Shown piece by piece: positions 8,078-16,102 of a stretch of DNA of 43,086 nt. Each line of letters starts with the position of its first letter. Position 1 is the stretch's first letter. The notes below the pieces were generated by a model. It ran no database searches. It saw only the letters and a program-made list of their open reading frames with translations, and was not told where the DNA came from. Where the stretch lies: NCBI GenBank assembly GCA_900540705.1, contig UQGR01000013.1, positions 1 to 43,086 of the forward strand, written 5' to 3'. The DNA is from an uncultured Mollicutes bacterium (GTDB taxonomy: Bacteria > Bacillota_I > Bacilli_A > Acholeplasmatales > Anaeroplasmataceae). Position numbers and translations under genes: made by a program.

Positions 8078-8096
8078 ATACTAGCACTCCTTTCTA

Positions 8097-8639
8097 CTAC
8101 TTCTTAGCAGTTTTACCTTCCTTACGACGAATATGCTCCTCAGCATACTTAATACCCTTGCCCTTATATGGCTCTGGCTTACGTATTGCACGGATTTCAG
8201 CCGCAAATTGTCCTACTAACTGCTTGTCAATACCAGATATAATAATTGTTGTATTCTTAGGTAACTCTACCTTCAATCCCTGTGGAACAGGCATTTCAAC
8301 TGTATGAGAATAACCAGCAGAAACAACTACTGTATTACCCTGCAATGCTGCACGGTAACCTACACCGTTAATTTCAAGAACCTTTTTAAATCCATCAGAT
8401 ACACCAACAACCATGTTATGTAACAATGCACGAGTTGTACCATGCATCATCTTCATAGTCTTAGTATCGTTTGGACGTTTAACTACACATTCGCTACCTT
8501 CTGTAGCAATTTCTAGCTCACTATTGAATTGAAAGCTTAACTCACCCTTAGGGCCTTTAACGGTTACGAAGTTTCCTTCAGCAACATTTACGCTAACGCC
8601 TGCAGGTAATGTGATAGCCTTATTACCAATACGAGACAT
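8097..8639 (-). CDS. rplF: 50S ribosomal protein L6
   Basis: A 180-residue L6 with the family's two repeated domains. It starts MSRIGNKAITLPAGV, and the C-terminal domain ends with the signature PEPYKGKGIKYAEEHIRRKE. L6 lies near the factor-binding region of the large subunit. It stops with TAG. Confidence 0.98.
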   Translation of the reverse strand: MSRIGNKAITLPAGVSVNVAEGNFVTVKGPKGELSFQFNSELEIATEGSECVVKRPNDTKTMKMMHGTTRALLHNMVVGVSDGFKKVLEINGVGYRAALQGNTVVVSAGYSHTVEMPVPQGLKVELPKNTTIIISGIDKQLVGQFAAEIRAIRKPEPYKGKGIKYAEEHIRRKEGKTAKK

Positions 8640-8666
8640 TTACAACACCTCCATATTTTTAAAATC

Positions 8667-9059
8667 TTACCAAACGTAAGCTAAAACTTCTCCACCGATT
8701 TTTAACTTACGAGCTTCTTTGTCTGTCATAATACCCTTTGAAGTTGAGATAATTGCAACACCTAATCCATTTAATACCTTTGGTAAATCCTCAGCTGTTG
8801 TATAAACAGGAAGACTAGGCTTAGAAATTCTCTTTAACCCCTTAATAACTCTTTGGTTATCTGCAGTGTATTTCAAAGTAACAGTTGTAACACTCTTAAC
8901 ATCCTTAGAAACGTTAAAATCTACAATGTAGCCCTCATTCTTTAAAACAGTTAGCATAGCTGTTTTTGTCTTTGAGGTTGGAACTTCAACAGTTTCATGA
9001 CGCATCGTGTTTGCATTTCTAATGCGGGTTAACATATCCGCAATTGGATCTGTCATCAT
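8667..9059 (-). CDS. rpsH: 30S ribosomal protein S8
   Basis: A 130-residue S8, a primary binder of the 16S central domain. It begins MMTDPIADMLTRIRNAN and ends STSKGIMTDKEARKLKIGGE followed by VLAYVW. Two adjacent ATGs are possible. The first (9057-9059) has better spacing from the GGAGG upstream. S8 regulates the spc operon in E. coli, but I see no S8-binding mimic here. Confidence 0.97.
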   Translation of the reverse strand: MMTDPIADMLTRIRNANTMRHETVEVPTSKTKTAMLTVLKNEGYIVDFNVSKDVKSVTTVTLKYTADNQRVIKGLKRISKPSLPVYTTAEDLPKVLNGLGVAIISTSKGIMTDKEARKLKIGGEVLAYVW

Positions 9060-9100
9060 ATGATTTATTCCTCCTTACCTATTTTGGAAAAAAATTTAAA

Positions 9101-9286
9101 TTACCAGCTTGCTTTTTTAACGCCTGGAATTTGTCCTTTGTATGCTAATTCACGGAAACAAATACGACATAACTTGAATTTACCGATTACTGCATGTGGA
9201 CGTCCACAACGCTCGCAACGTGTATATTCACGAGAACTATATTTAGCTTTTCTATGATTTTTAACAACCATTGATGTTTTTGCCAT
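9101..9286 (-). CDS. rpsN: 30S ribosomal protein S14 (zinc-binding type Z)
   Basis: A 61-residue short-form S14. The motif CERCGRPHAV...CRIC gives the four zinc ligands Cys24, Cys27, Cys40 and Cys43. This short zinc form is the housekeeping version in Bacillota. It assembles into the small-subunit head. It lies between rplE and rpsH. Confidence 0.98.
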   Translation of the reverse strand: MAKTSMVVKNHRKAKYSSREYTRCERCGRPHAVIGKFKLCRICFRELAYKGQIPGVKKASW

Positions 9287-9302
9287 AGTTTATATCCTTT
9301 CC

Positions 9303-9842
9303 TTACTTTCTAAAAGGCATACCCATTAATCCTAATAGAGCACGGCCTTCCTCATCTGTTTTAGCTGTAGTAACGATAACAATATCCATACCACGAACCT
9401 TTTTAACCTTATCGAAATTAATTTCTGGGAAAATTAATTGTTCCTTAACACCCAATGTATAATTTCCACGACCATCAAAGCTATTGCCATTTACACCATG
9501 GAAATCACGTACACGAGGTAAAGCGATTGAAACAAGCTTGTCTAAGAATTCATACATTCTTACACCTCTAAGTGTTACCTTACAGCCAATTGGCATACCC
9601 TCACGTAGTTTGAAGTTAGCAATTGACTTCTTAGCCTTTGTAACTACTGGCTTCTGACCTGTAATTTGAGTTAATTCCTCAACAGCATCATCTAATACCT
9701 TTGAGTTAGCAACCGCATCACCAACTCCCATATTAATTACAATTTTTTCAACCTTAGGAATTTCCATAGAAGATTTGTATGCGAATTTTTTAGCCAATTC
9801 AGTTTTCACAGAATTTTGATATTTTTCTTGTAAACGATTCAC
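9303..9842 (-). CDS. rplE: 50S ribosomal protein L5
   Basis: A 179-residue L5, the partner of L18 on 5S rRNA and a contact to the P-site tRNA. Landmarks are EKIVINMGVGDAVANSK, KLREGMPIGCKVTLRG, LPRVRDFHGV and FPEINFDKVKKVRGMDI. It lies between rplX and rpsN. Confidence 0.98.
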   Translation of the reverse strand: MNRLQEKYQNSVKTELAKKFAYKSSMEIPKVEKIVINMGVGDAVANSKVLDDAVEELTQITGQKPVVTKAKKSIANFKLREGMPIGCKVTLRGVRMYEFLDKLVSIALPRVRDFHGVNGNSFDGRGNYTLGVKEQLIFPEINFDKVKKVRGMDIVIVTTAKTDEEGRALLGLMGMPFRK

Positions 9843-9855
9843 CTTTTCTTACCTC

Positions 9856-10197
9856 CTACTTAAATTCATAACCAGACTTTTTAGAAACTCTGATCTTATT
9901 TCCATTTTCATCAATTTTAATTCCAACACGAGTAGGCTTATTCTCCTTTGGATCTAATAGCATAACATTAGATGCATCAATTGGAGCTTCCTTCTCGATG
10001 ATTCCACCATTCTGGTTTGCCTGAGTTGGCTTTTGATGCTTAGTAACCTTGTTAACACCCTCAACTAAAACTCTGTTAGTTTTAGGATAAACCTTTAATA
10101 CCTTACCAGTGGTAGGAACCTTATTTCCCTTTTTGTCTTTTGTAAATCTATCTTTACCAGCAATGACAACTACTGTATCTCCAGTTTTAATTTGCAT
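9856..10197 (-). CDS. rplX: 50S ribosomal protein L24
   Basis: A 113-residue L24, an early assembly protein near the exit tunnel. The KOW segment GDTVVVIAGKDRFTKDKKG is at the N-terminus, and GGIIEKEAPIDASNVMLLDP follows. It lies between rplN and rplE. Confidence 0.98.
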   Translation of the reverse strand: MQIKTGDTVVVIAGKDRFTKDKKGNKVPTTGKVLKVYPKTNRVLVEGVNKVTKHQKPTQANQNGGIIEKEAPIDASNVMLLDPKENKPTRVGIKIDENGNKIRVSKKSGYEFK

Positions 10198-10211
10198 TTA
10201 TGTGCACCTCC

Positions 10212-10580
10212 TTATAGTACTTCGGGTGCTAAAGAAACAATCTTCATATAATCTTTATCACGCAATTCTCTAGCAACTGGTCCGAAAATACGAGTTCCAC
10301 GTGGGGTCTTATCCTCACGAATAATAACAGCTGCATTTTCATCAAATTTGATATATGAGCCATCATTTCTTCTTAAGCCAGCCTTTGTACGTACAATAAC
10401 TGCCTTAACAACATCACCTTTTTTTACAGCACCATTTGGAGCTGCAGACTTAACAGAACAAACAACGATATCGCCAACATTTGCGTATCTATGAAGTGCT
10501 CCGCCTAATACTTTAATAATTAATAATTCACGAGCGCCGCTATTATCTGCAACGGCTAATCTAGTTTCTTGTTGAACCAT
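10212..10580 (-). CDS. rplN: 50S ribosomal protein L14
   Basis: A 122-residue L14. The start MVQQETRLAVADNSGARELL, the central IIREDKTPRGTRIFGPVARE and the end KIVSLAPEVL are all standard. L14 forms an inter-subunit bridge and is the docking site of silencing factor RsfS. It lies between rpsQ and rplX. Confidence 0.98.
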   Translation of the reverse strand: MVQQETRLAVADNSGARELLIIKVLGGALHRYANVGDIVVCSVKSAAPNGAVKKGDVVKAVIVRTKAGLRRNDGSYIKFDENAAVIIREDKTPRGTRIFGPVARELRDKDYMKIVSLAPEVL

Positions 10581-10607
10581 GATAGTACCTCCTTTCAGGA
10601 ACCGATA

Positions 10608-10868
10608 TTAAATAGTTTCCTTAACCTTTACTATCTCAACTAAAGTATAGAACTTAGTTTTTGATAGAGGTCTAGTTTCCATGAATTTAACAACATCACC
10701 AACATGGGCTGTATTGTTTTCATCATGAACATGAAACTTGTGTGATTTTTTAACACGCTTATTGTACAGCTTAGCTACACCAAAAGTATCAACAGATACA
10801 ACGATTGTTTTATTCATCTTGTCAGAAACAACTGTTCCTGTAAAATATTTACGACTATTACGTTCCAT
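10608..10868 (-). CDS. rpsQ: 30S ribosomal protein S17
   Basis: An 86-residue S17 with an OB fold that binds the 5' domain of 16S rRNA. It has TGTVVSDKMNKTIVVSVDTF and the family motif VKFMETRPLSKTKFYTLVEI. It lies between rpmC and rplN. Confidence 0.98.
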   Translation of the reverse strand: MERNSRKYFTGTVVSDKMNKTIVVSVDTFGVAKLYNKRVKKSHKFHVHDENNTAHVGDVVKFMETRPLSKTKFYTLVEIVKVKETI

Positions 10869-10879
10869 GCTGTCTCCTC

Positions 10880-11137
10880 CTATTCTGCCTCTTTGCTAGG
10901 CTCTTCAGTCTTCTTAGCACGAGTTCTCTTCTTAGGAGCTTCTTCCTTAGCGTAAGATTCCTCTGTTAAAATTGTCTTCATTCTAGCAATGTCTCTTTTT
11001 ACTTCATTCATACGAGCAGGCTTTTCTAAATTACCAAGAGCAGCTTGAAATCTTAGATTGAATAATTCTTCCTTTAACTCAGCAATTTTCTTTTCGATTT
11101 GAGCTTTGCTTAACTTACGAATATCTTGTGCTTTCAT
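10880..11137 (-). CDS. rpmC: 50S ribosomal protein L29 with C-terminal charged tail
   Basis: An 85-residue L29. The first 65 residues are the family's two-helix hairpin (LSKAQIEKKIAELKEELFNL, ...ARMNEVKRDIARMKTIL). About 20 residues more than usual follow, rich in Lys, Arg and Glu and likely disordered. L29 lies at the tunnel exit where SRP and trigger factor dock. Its ATG overlaps the rplP stop (TAATG), so the two are translationally coupled. Confidence 0.96.
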   Translation of the reverse strand: MKAQDIRKLSKAQIEKKIAELKEELFNLRFQAALGNLEKPARMNEVKRDIARMKTILTEESYAKEEAPKKRTRAKKTEEPSKEAE

Positions 11138-11559
11138 TATTGCTCGTCACCTACTTTTTTTACAATCTTAGTTGTACAAGGCAGCTTGTGAGATGCTAAA
11201 CGTAATGCTTCACGTGCAATCTCTTCAGAAACGCCTCCAACCTCAAATAAAATTAATCCTTCTTTTACTACAGCTACCCAAGTCTCAGGAGCGCCTTTAC
11301 CAGAACCCATACGTACTTCTAGAGGCTTCTTAGTCTTAGCTAGATGAGGGAATACCTTAATCCATACTTGTCCTTGACGGTTCATATGACGGGTGATTGC
11401 AATACGGGCTGCTTCAATTTGACGATTGGTTAACCAACAACCTTCAGTTGCAACTAAACCAAATTCACCAAATGTGATTTCAGTACCGCCCTTTGCCTTT
11501 CTGCCCTTATAATAAACTCTATGAGGACGACGATATTTAACTCTTTTAGGCATTAACAT
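11137..11559 (-). CDS. rplP: 50S ribosomal protein L16
   Basis: A 140-residue L16 near the A site and peptidyl-transferase centre. It contains MNRQGQVWIKVFPHLAKTKK and RMGSGKGAPETWVAVVKEG. I chose the first ATG (MLMPKRVKYRRPHR), because AAAGGAGG spaces best with it and Bacillus L16 starts MLLPKRVKYRR. The RBS lies inside the last codons of rpsC. Confidence 0.97.
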   Translation of the reverse strand: MLMPKRVKYRRPHRVYYKGRKAKGGTEITFGEFGLVATEGCWLTNRQIEAARIAITRHMNRQGQVWIKVFPHLAKTKKPLEVRMGSGKGAPETWVAVVKEGLILFEVGGVSEEIAREALRLASHKLPCTTKIVKKVGDEQ

Positions 11560-11561
11560 AA

Positions 11562-12311
11562 TTATTTACCTCCTTTAGAGCTTTCTTCTTTTGCTTCCTT
11601 ATTAACAGGCTTTCTTGGTCCCTTATTTAAAGGTCTAGCTGGTCTCTTTTCTACTAGGCTTCTTGGAGCCATCTCAAAAATTTCACCCTTATAAATCCAA
11701 ACCTTAATACCTAATTTACCATAAGTTGTATGTGCTTCAGCTACAGCATAATCCACATCTGCACGCAAAGTCTGTAGAGGAACCTGTCCCTCATTATAGC
11801 CTTCACTACGTGCCATTTCTGCACCACCTAAACGGCCAGAAATTAATGTCTTAGCTCCTTTAGCACCAGCCTTTAAAGCTCTTTGAATCGCAACCTTCTG
11901 AACACGACGGAATGAAGCACGTGCCTCTAGCTGCTCAGCAATTGATTTTGCTACTAATGTTGCATCTAATTCAGGTCTCTTGATTTCAACAACATTTAAA
12001 ATGATTTCTTTCTTTGTCATATAGACTAATTCTTTAACTACTTTATTTTTTGTTTCAGCCTCATGACCAATAACTACACCTGGCTTACCAGTATATAATG
12101 TAATTTTTACACGATCCTTGTTAGTTCCCTTTAAACGTTCAATAATCACGCGTGAAATTGCAGCCTTTTTATAAACTTCGTTTAAATAGTCACGAATCTT
12201 TAAATCTTCTAATAAAAGATCGGCTACATCTGTCTTTGCAGCATACCATGCAGCATCCCAGTCACGGTTAATACCAACACGTAAACCTGTAGGACTTACT
12301 TTTTGACCCAT
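11562..12311 (-). CDS. rpsC: 30S ribosomal protein S3
   Basis: A 249-residue S3 at the mRNA entry channel. It starts MGQKVSPTGLRVGINRDWDA and has a KH domain (KITLYTGKPGVVIGHEAET). The C-terminal domain has GRLGGAEMARSEGYNEGQVP and KVWIYKGEIF. The last 30 residues are a lysine- and proline-rich tail of the kind seen in some Bacillota. It lies between rplV and rplP. Confidence 0.98.
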   Translation of the reverse strand: MGQKVSPTGLRVGINRDWDAAWYAAKTDVADLLLEDLKIRDYLNEVYKKAAISRVIIERLKGTNKDRVKITLYTGKPGVVIGHEAETKNKVVKELVYMTKKEIILNVVEIKRPELDATLVAKSIAEQLEARASFRRVQKVAIQRALKAGAKGAKTLISGRLGGAEMARSEGYNEGQVPLQTLRADVDYAVAEAHTTYGKLGIKVWIYKGEIFEMAPRSLVEKRPARPLNKGPRKPVNKEAKEESSKGGK

Positions 12312-12324
12312 GTGAATATCCTCC

Positions 12325-12666
12325 TTACTTGCTTTCCTTTTCAGCTACGATAACTGTAATGTGGCAAGTTCTCTTTAAGATAACATCGCCTCTACCCTTT
12401 GCACGAGGTAACATTCTCTTCATACGAATACCATCATTAGCGTATGCTGTTTTAACATATAGATTACTAGAATCCATATTATAATTGTGTTCTGCATTTG
12501 CACATGCAGAATTTAAAACCTTAGATACCACTTCGCAAGCTCTCTTGTTTGTCAGCTTCAAGATAGCCTTTGCTTCAGCTACATCTCTATTACGAATTAA
12601 ATCTACAACGAGACGAGCCTTACGAGGAGTGATTCTAATAGTACTAGCAGTTGCTTTTGCTTCCAT
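12325..12666 (-). CDS. rplV: 50S ribosomal protein L22
   Basis: A 113-residue L22. Its long beta hairpin lines the exit tunnel (residues about 78-98, YANDGIRMKRMLPRAKGRGD). ATASTIRITPRKARLVVDLI opens the globular part. The hairpin is the macrolide-resistance hotspot of the family, and no insertion is seen in it. It lies between rpsS and rpsC. Confidence 0.98.
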   Translation of the reverse strand: MEAKATASTIRITPRKARLVVDLIRNRDVAEAKAILKLTNKRACEVVSKVLNSACANAEHNYNMDSSNLYVKTAYANDGIRMKRMLPRAKGRGDVILKRTCHITVIVAEKESK

Positions 12667-12686
12667 TTTTATCCTTCTCCTTTAGA

Positions 12687-12965
12687 TTATCTCTTTGCTT
12701 TTTTATCATCAGCGCTATGTCCACGATAGGTTCTTGTAGGAGCAAATTCTCCTAGCTTATGTCCTACCATATCTTCTGTAATATAAACAGGAACATGCTC
12801 ACGACCGTTATATACTGCAATGGTTAAACCAATAAATGCAGGGAAAATAGTTGATCTACGAGACCAAGTTTGAATTACCTTTTTATCATGGTTATCCTTT
12901 TGTGCTTCGACTTTCTTCATTAAATGATCATCGCAAAAAGGTCCTTTTTTAATTGAACGAGCCAT
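12687..12965 (-). CDS. rpsS: 30S ribosomal protein S19
   Basis: A 92-residue S19 of the small-subunit head. It starts MARSIKKGPFCDDHLMKKVE and carries WSRRSTIFPAFIGLTIAVYN, VGHKLGEFAPTRTYRGH. It pairs with S13. It lies between rplB and rplV. Confidence 0.98.
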   Translation of the reverse strand: MARSIKKGPFCDDHLMKKVEAQKDNHDKKVIQTWSRRSTIFPAFIGLTIAVYNGREHVPVYITEDMVGHKLGEFAPTRTYRGHSADDKKAKR

Positions 12966-12980
12966 AATATTTCCTCCTTA

Positions 12981-13814
12981 TTATTTGTCGTTTCTTCTAC
13001 GAACGATAAGCTTTGTAGAAGCCTTTTTGTTATTACGGGTTTTTAATCCAAGTGCAGGCTTACCCCATGGAGTAACAGGAGTTGGACGACCAATTGGACA
13101 CTTACCTTCACCACCACCATGAGGGTGATCGTTAGGGTTCATAACAGAACCACGTACCTCTGGACGTAAGCCCATATGACGTGCCTTACCAGCCTTACCA
13201 ATTCTTACTAATTCATGAGATTCATTACCAACCTCACCGATTGTAGCCTTACAAGTAGCTAAAATCTTACGAACCTCGCCACTTCCAAGACGTACAAGAA
13301 CATACTTGTCAACACGTCCTAAAATCTGAGCTGAAACACCAGCACTACGTGCTAACTGTCCACCCTTACCAGGATGAAGTTCAATGTTATGGATTAAACT
13401 ACCTACTGGGATTAGGTTAATCGTCATAGCGTTACCAGGCTTAATATCAGCCTTATCACCAGAAAGTAATACATCTCCTACCTTTAAGCCCTTTGGAGCT
13501 AAAATATATCTCTTTTCACCATCTGCATAAAATAATAATGCAATGTTTGCACTTCTGTTAGGATCATATTCAATCGTCTTAACAGTTGCAGGGATACCGT
13601 CCTTATTTCTCTTAAAATCAATAATACGGTATTTTTGCTTATTTCCGCCACCCTGATGACGTACTGTAATCTTTCCTGAATTATTACGGCCACCCTTTTT
13701 GTTCTTAGGTGCTAAAAGTGATTTTTCAGGAGTATCTGTTGTAATATCATCAAACACTAACACAGACATATTACGTCTACCGTTTGATGTTGGCTTATAT
13801 TTTCTAACTGCCAT
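12981..13814 (-). CDS. rplB: 50S ribosomal protein L2
   Basis: A 277-residue L2, needed for subunit joining and peptidyl-transferase activity. RNNSGKITVRHQGGGNKQKY is in the N-terminal part. The invariant C-terminal NPNDHPHGGGEGKCPIGRP includes the histidine close to the catalytic centre. Length is normal. It lies between rplW and rpsS. Confidence 0.98.
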   Translation of the reverse strand: MAVRKYKPTSNGRRNMSVLVFDDITTDTPEKSLLAPKNKKGGRNNSGKITVRHQGGGNKQKYRIIDFKRNKDGIPATVKTIEYDPNRSANIALLFYADGEKRYILAPKGLKVGDVLLSGDKADIKPGNAMTINLIPVGSLIHNIELHPGKGGQLARSAGVSAQILGRVDKYVLVRLGSGEVRKILATCKATIGEVGNESHELVRIGKAGKARHMGLRPEVRGSVMNPNDHPHGGGEGKCPIGRPTPVTPWGKPALGLKTRNNKKASTKLIVRRRNDK

Positions 13815-13833
13815 GTTAATAATTTCCTCCTAA

Positions 13834-14121
13834 TTAGATTTCGAAGGCGTCAATCTTGTTATCCTTAGCTAATTTGCAGATTGCTTTCTTATATGCAGGC
13901 TTAAATCCTTCATATTTACCAACCTTTTTACGCTTAGGTAATACGTTGATTGTATTTACGCTTTCAACCTTTACTTTAAATATTTCTTCAATGGCCTTCT
14001 TGATTTCCACCTTATTTGCAGTTTTAGCAACCTTAAAGGTATACTTATTGTCCTTTTCCTTTAATGCCATTGTTTTTTCAGTAATGATTGGACCTTGAAT
14101 AATATCAAATGCTTTTGTCAT
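13834..14121 (-). CDS. rplW: 50S ribosomal protein L23
   Basis: A 95-residue L23, the main docking site for trigger factor and SRP at the tunnel exit. It has IIQGPIITEKTMALKEKDNK, FKVAKTANKVEIKKAIEEIF and a C-terminal GKYEGFKPAYKKAICKL. Its ATG lies within a few bases of the rplD stop, so the two are probably coupled. Confidence 0.98.
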   Translation of the reverse strand: MTKAFDIIQGPIITEKTMALKEKDNKYTFKVAKTANKVEIKKAIEEIFKVKVESVNTINVLPKRKKVGKYEGFKPAYKKAICKLAKDNKIDAFEI

Positions 14122-14122
14122 A

Positions 14123-14752
14123 TTACTTCAATTCCTCCTCATAGTATGCTACAGCGCCTGCAGTAACAACCATCTTATCATAGCATAAGATTTCATATAC
14201 GCTTGCGTTGTTCACTGGTGTAAGGAATACGCCTGGGATGTTTCTAGCTGACATAACTGCTTCAACTGTCAATTCCTCAGGAGAGCAAACAACAATTGCC
14301 TTTCCCTCTACCTTGATATCACTTAAGAACTTTAAGAAATTCTTAGTTTTAATTTCCTCAAATTTGATTGCATCAACAGCAACCATCTTATTTTCTTTTA
14401 CCTTATATGATAAAACTGATTTTAAACCTAACTGCTTAACCTTCTTGTTCAGCTTAAATGCATAGCTTCTTGGAGTAGGTCCGAAAACAACTCCACCACC
14501 ACGCCACTGAGGAGCACGGATAGATCCCTGACGAGCACGTCCAGTTCCCTTTTGTCTCCAAGGCTTACGGCCACCACCACGAACTTCGCTACGTCCCTTG
14601 GTATCATGAGTACCTTGACGCATCGCTGCTCTTTGGCTATTTACAACATCATAAATAACTTGTGTATTAGGTTCAATTCCGAAGATTTCATCATTTAGCT
14701 TTAAATTTTTTACTTTCTCTCCAGACTGATTTAATAATGCTATAGTTGGCAT
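14123..14752 (-). CDS. rplD: 50S ribosomal protein L4
   Basis: A 209-residue L4. The long loop that reaches the tunnel constriction is present (GGGRKPWRQKGTGRARQGSI, then PQWRGGGVVFGPTPRSYAF). In E. coli, L4 is the autoregulator of the S10 operon. A structured leader ahead of rpsJ here makes a similar role possible but unproven. It lies between rplC and rplW. Confidence 0.98.
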   Translation of the reverse strand: MPTIALLNQSGEKVKNLKLNDEIFGIEPNTQVIYDVVNSQRAAMRQGTHDTKGRSEVRGGGRKPWRQKGTGRARQGSIRAPQWRGGGVVFGPTPRSYAFKLNKKVKQLGLKSVLSYKVKENKMVAVDAIKFEEIKTKNFLKFLSDIKVEGKAIVVCSPEELTVEAVMSARNIPGVFLTPVNNASVYEILCYDKMVVTAGAVAYYEEELK

Positions 14753-14777
14753 AGTAAATCTCCTTTCTACAATCTAA

Positions 14778-15419
14778 TTAATTAGCCTTTACAGCTGTTT
14801 TGATGACAACCAAACCCTTCTTAGGTCCTGGTACATTACCACGAACTAAGATTAAGTCTCTTTCTGTATCTACAGCAGCAATAACTAAATTTTGTAATGT
14901 TACGGTTTCATGTCCCATATGACCAGGCATTTTCTTACCCTTCATATTTCCTTTAATAGGACCCATAGAACCAACGATACGATGACAAGCTGATGTACCA
15001 TGGCTCATTCTTAAACGAGCATGATTGTAACGCTTAATAGTACCTGCAAATCCTTTACCCTTTGAAGTACCAGTTACATCTACTACATCGCCTGCAGCAA
15101 ATATATCACACTTAATTTCTTGACCAACGTTGTAAGATAATAACTCATTTCCTTGTGCTTCTGAGAAACGGAATTCTCTTATGAAGCGCTTAGGAGCAGT
15201 GTTAGCCTTTGCAACATGGCCTTGTTCAGGTTTGTTAGATAAGTTTTCTCTCTTATCACAGAAACCAACTTGAACAGCTACATATCCATCATTTTCAACT
15301 GTCTTATGCTGTAAAACAACATTAGGTGTTGTATCAATGATGGTCACTGGAACTAAATTTCCAGCTGCATCGAAAATTTGAGTCATGCCCAATTTTCTAC
15401 CTAAGATTCCCTTAGCCAT
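14778..15419 (-). CDS. rplC: 50S ribosomal protein L3
   Basis: A 213-residue L3, an early assembly protein reaching toward the peptidyl-transferase centre. It starts MAKGILGRKLGMTQIFDAAG and has the signature GKGFAGTIKRYNHARLRMSH and KKMPGHMGHETVTLQNL. It is the second gene of the S10 operon. Confidence 0.98.
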   Translation of the reverse strand: MAKGILGRKLGMTQIFDAAGNLVPVTIIDTTPNVVLQHKTVENDGYVAVQVGFCDKRENLSNKPEQGHVAKANTAPKRFIREFRFSEAQGNELLSYNVGQEIKCDIFAAGDVVDVTGTSKGKGFAGTIKRYNHARLRMSHGTSACHRIVGSMGPIKGNMKGKKMPGHMGHETVTLQNLVIAAVDTERDLILVRGNVPGPKKGLVVIKTAVKAN

Positions 15420-15460
15420 TGAAATTTTTCCTCTTTTCTTTGATTTATTTTATTTTTAGA

Positions 15461-15766
15461 TTACTTTAAAACGATATCAATACCAGAAGGTAAATCAATA
15501 TGCATTAAAGCATCAATGGTTTGTGGAGTTGGATCCACAATCTCGATTAATCTCTTATGTGTTCTACGCTCAAACTGCTCACGAGAATCCTTGTTTACGT
15601 GAGGGGAACGTAAGATTGTAAAGATTTCCTTTTCTGTTGGAAGAGGTACTGGACCATTTACGGTTGAACCTGTCTTCTTCACACTATCAACAATCTTCTT
15701 TGCTGATAAATCCAACAATCTGTGATCATAAGATTTTAAACGAATTCTAATTTTTGATTTTGCCAT
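15461..15766 (-). CDS. rpsJ: 30S ribosomal protein S10, first gene of the operon
   Basis: A 101-residue S10. It starts MAKSKIRIRLKSYDHRLLDL and has SAKKIVDSVKKTGS, GPVPLPTEKEIFTILRSPHV and RRTHKRLIEI. I chose the ATG at 15764-15766, preceded by GAAAGGAG. The frame stays open for 56 more codons upstream, but that stretch is the structured leader RNA and is not coding. S10 sits in the small-subunit head and also forms the NusB-NusE antitermination complex. tuf and fus, which often precede it, are absent. Confidence 0.98.
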   Translation of the reverse strand: MAKSKIRIRLKSYDHRLLDLSAKKIVDSVKKTGSTVNGPVPLPTEKEIFTILRSPHVNKDSREQFERRTHKRLIEIVDPTPQTIDALMHIDLPSGIDIVLK

Positions 15767-15811
15767 TTTTTTAAACTCCTTTCGCCTATAATCTTGTATA
15801 GACTTGCTCCA

Positions 15812-15899
15812 TGGGAAAACCCAACACGCTGCAATGACAACGTTCTTCGGTGTGTCGGCAACCTCCCACTTCACAGCTAATATTTGCTTATACATAAGC
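15812..15899 (-). promoter_or_regulatory. Structured leader of the S10 operon
   Basis: The transcript from the promoter at 15906-15934 would carry about 130 bases before rpsJ. It would start with a small hairpin (GCTTA-tgta-TAAGC, 15886-15899). A larger structure follows, closed by TGGGA (15864-15868) with TCCCA (15812-15816). Inside it, CCGACAC (15852-15858) pairs with GTGTTGG (15821-15827), one G-U included. There is no T-run behind it, so it is not a terminator. Its place ahead of rpsJ suggests translational feedback by a ribosomal protein, an inference only. Confidence 0.6.
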
Positions 15900-15905
15900 T
15901 TTATA

Positions 15906-15934
15906 ATTATAACGCAATTCAATTGCAATTGCAA
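15906..15934 (-). promoter_or_regulatory. Sigma-A type promoter of the S10-spc-alpha operon
   Basis: Minus strand: -35 TTGCAA (15929-15934), 17-base spacer, consensus -10 TATAAT (15906-15911). The T-rich DNA just upstream (15941-15955) could act as an UP-like element. The predicted start near 15899 coincides with the first leader hairpin. Confidence 0.85.
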
Positions 15935-16049
15935 CCATTATTTTTATTTTTTTCTTATAATTTTAAACAGATAAACAAATGAAAAAGTGTACCTCAAACT
16001 ATACTTCTTCTATTGTAAGACAAACAAATACGTTAGCTAATTAACAAAA

Positions 16050-16083
16050 GAAAAACACCAAATTTTTATCTTTGGTGTTCATC
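16050..16083 (-). terminator. Terminator of the pectate lyase (PL9) operon
   Basis: Minus strand: a 9-bp perfect stem (AACACCAAA / TTTGGTGTT, at 16054-16062 and 16071-16079) followed by a T run. It starts 20-25 bases after the stop codon of the PL9 gene. Between it and the S10 promoter I see only AT-rich spacer. Confidence 0.85.
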
Positions 16084-16102
16084 CTTATGTTTTATTAGTT
16101 TT

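Noticed and set aside
15767..15934. 56-codon in-frame extension ahead of rpsJ
   Set aside because: The S10 family starts at MAKSK, an RBS is placed for that ATG, and the extension covers the promoter and structured leader.
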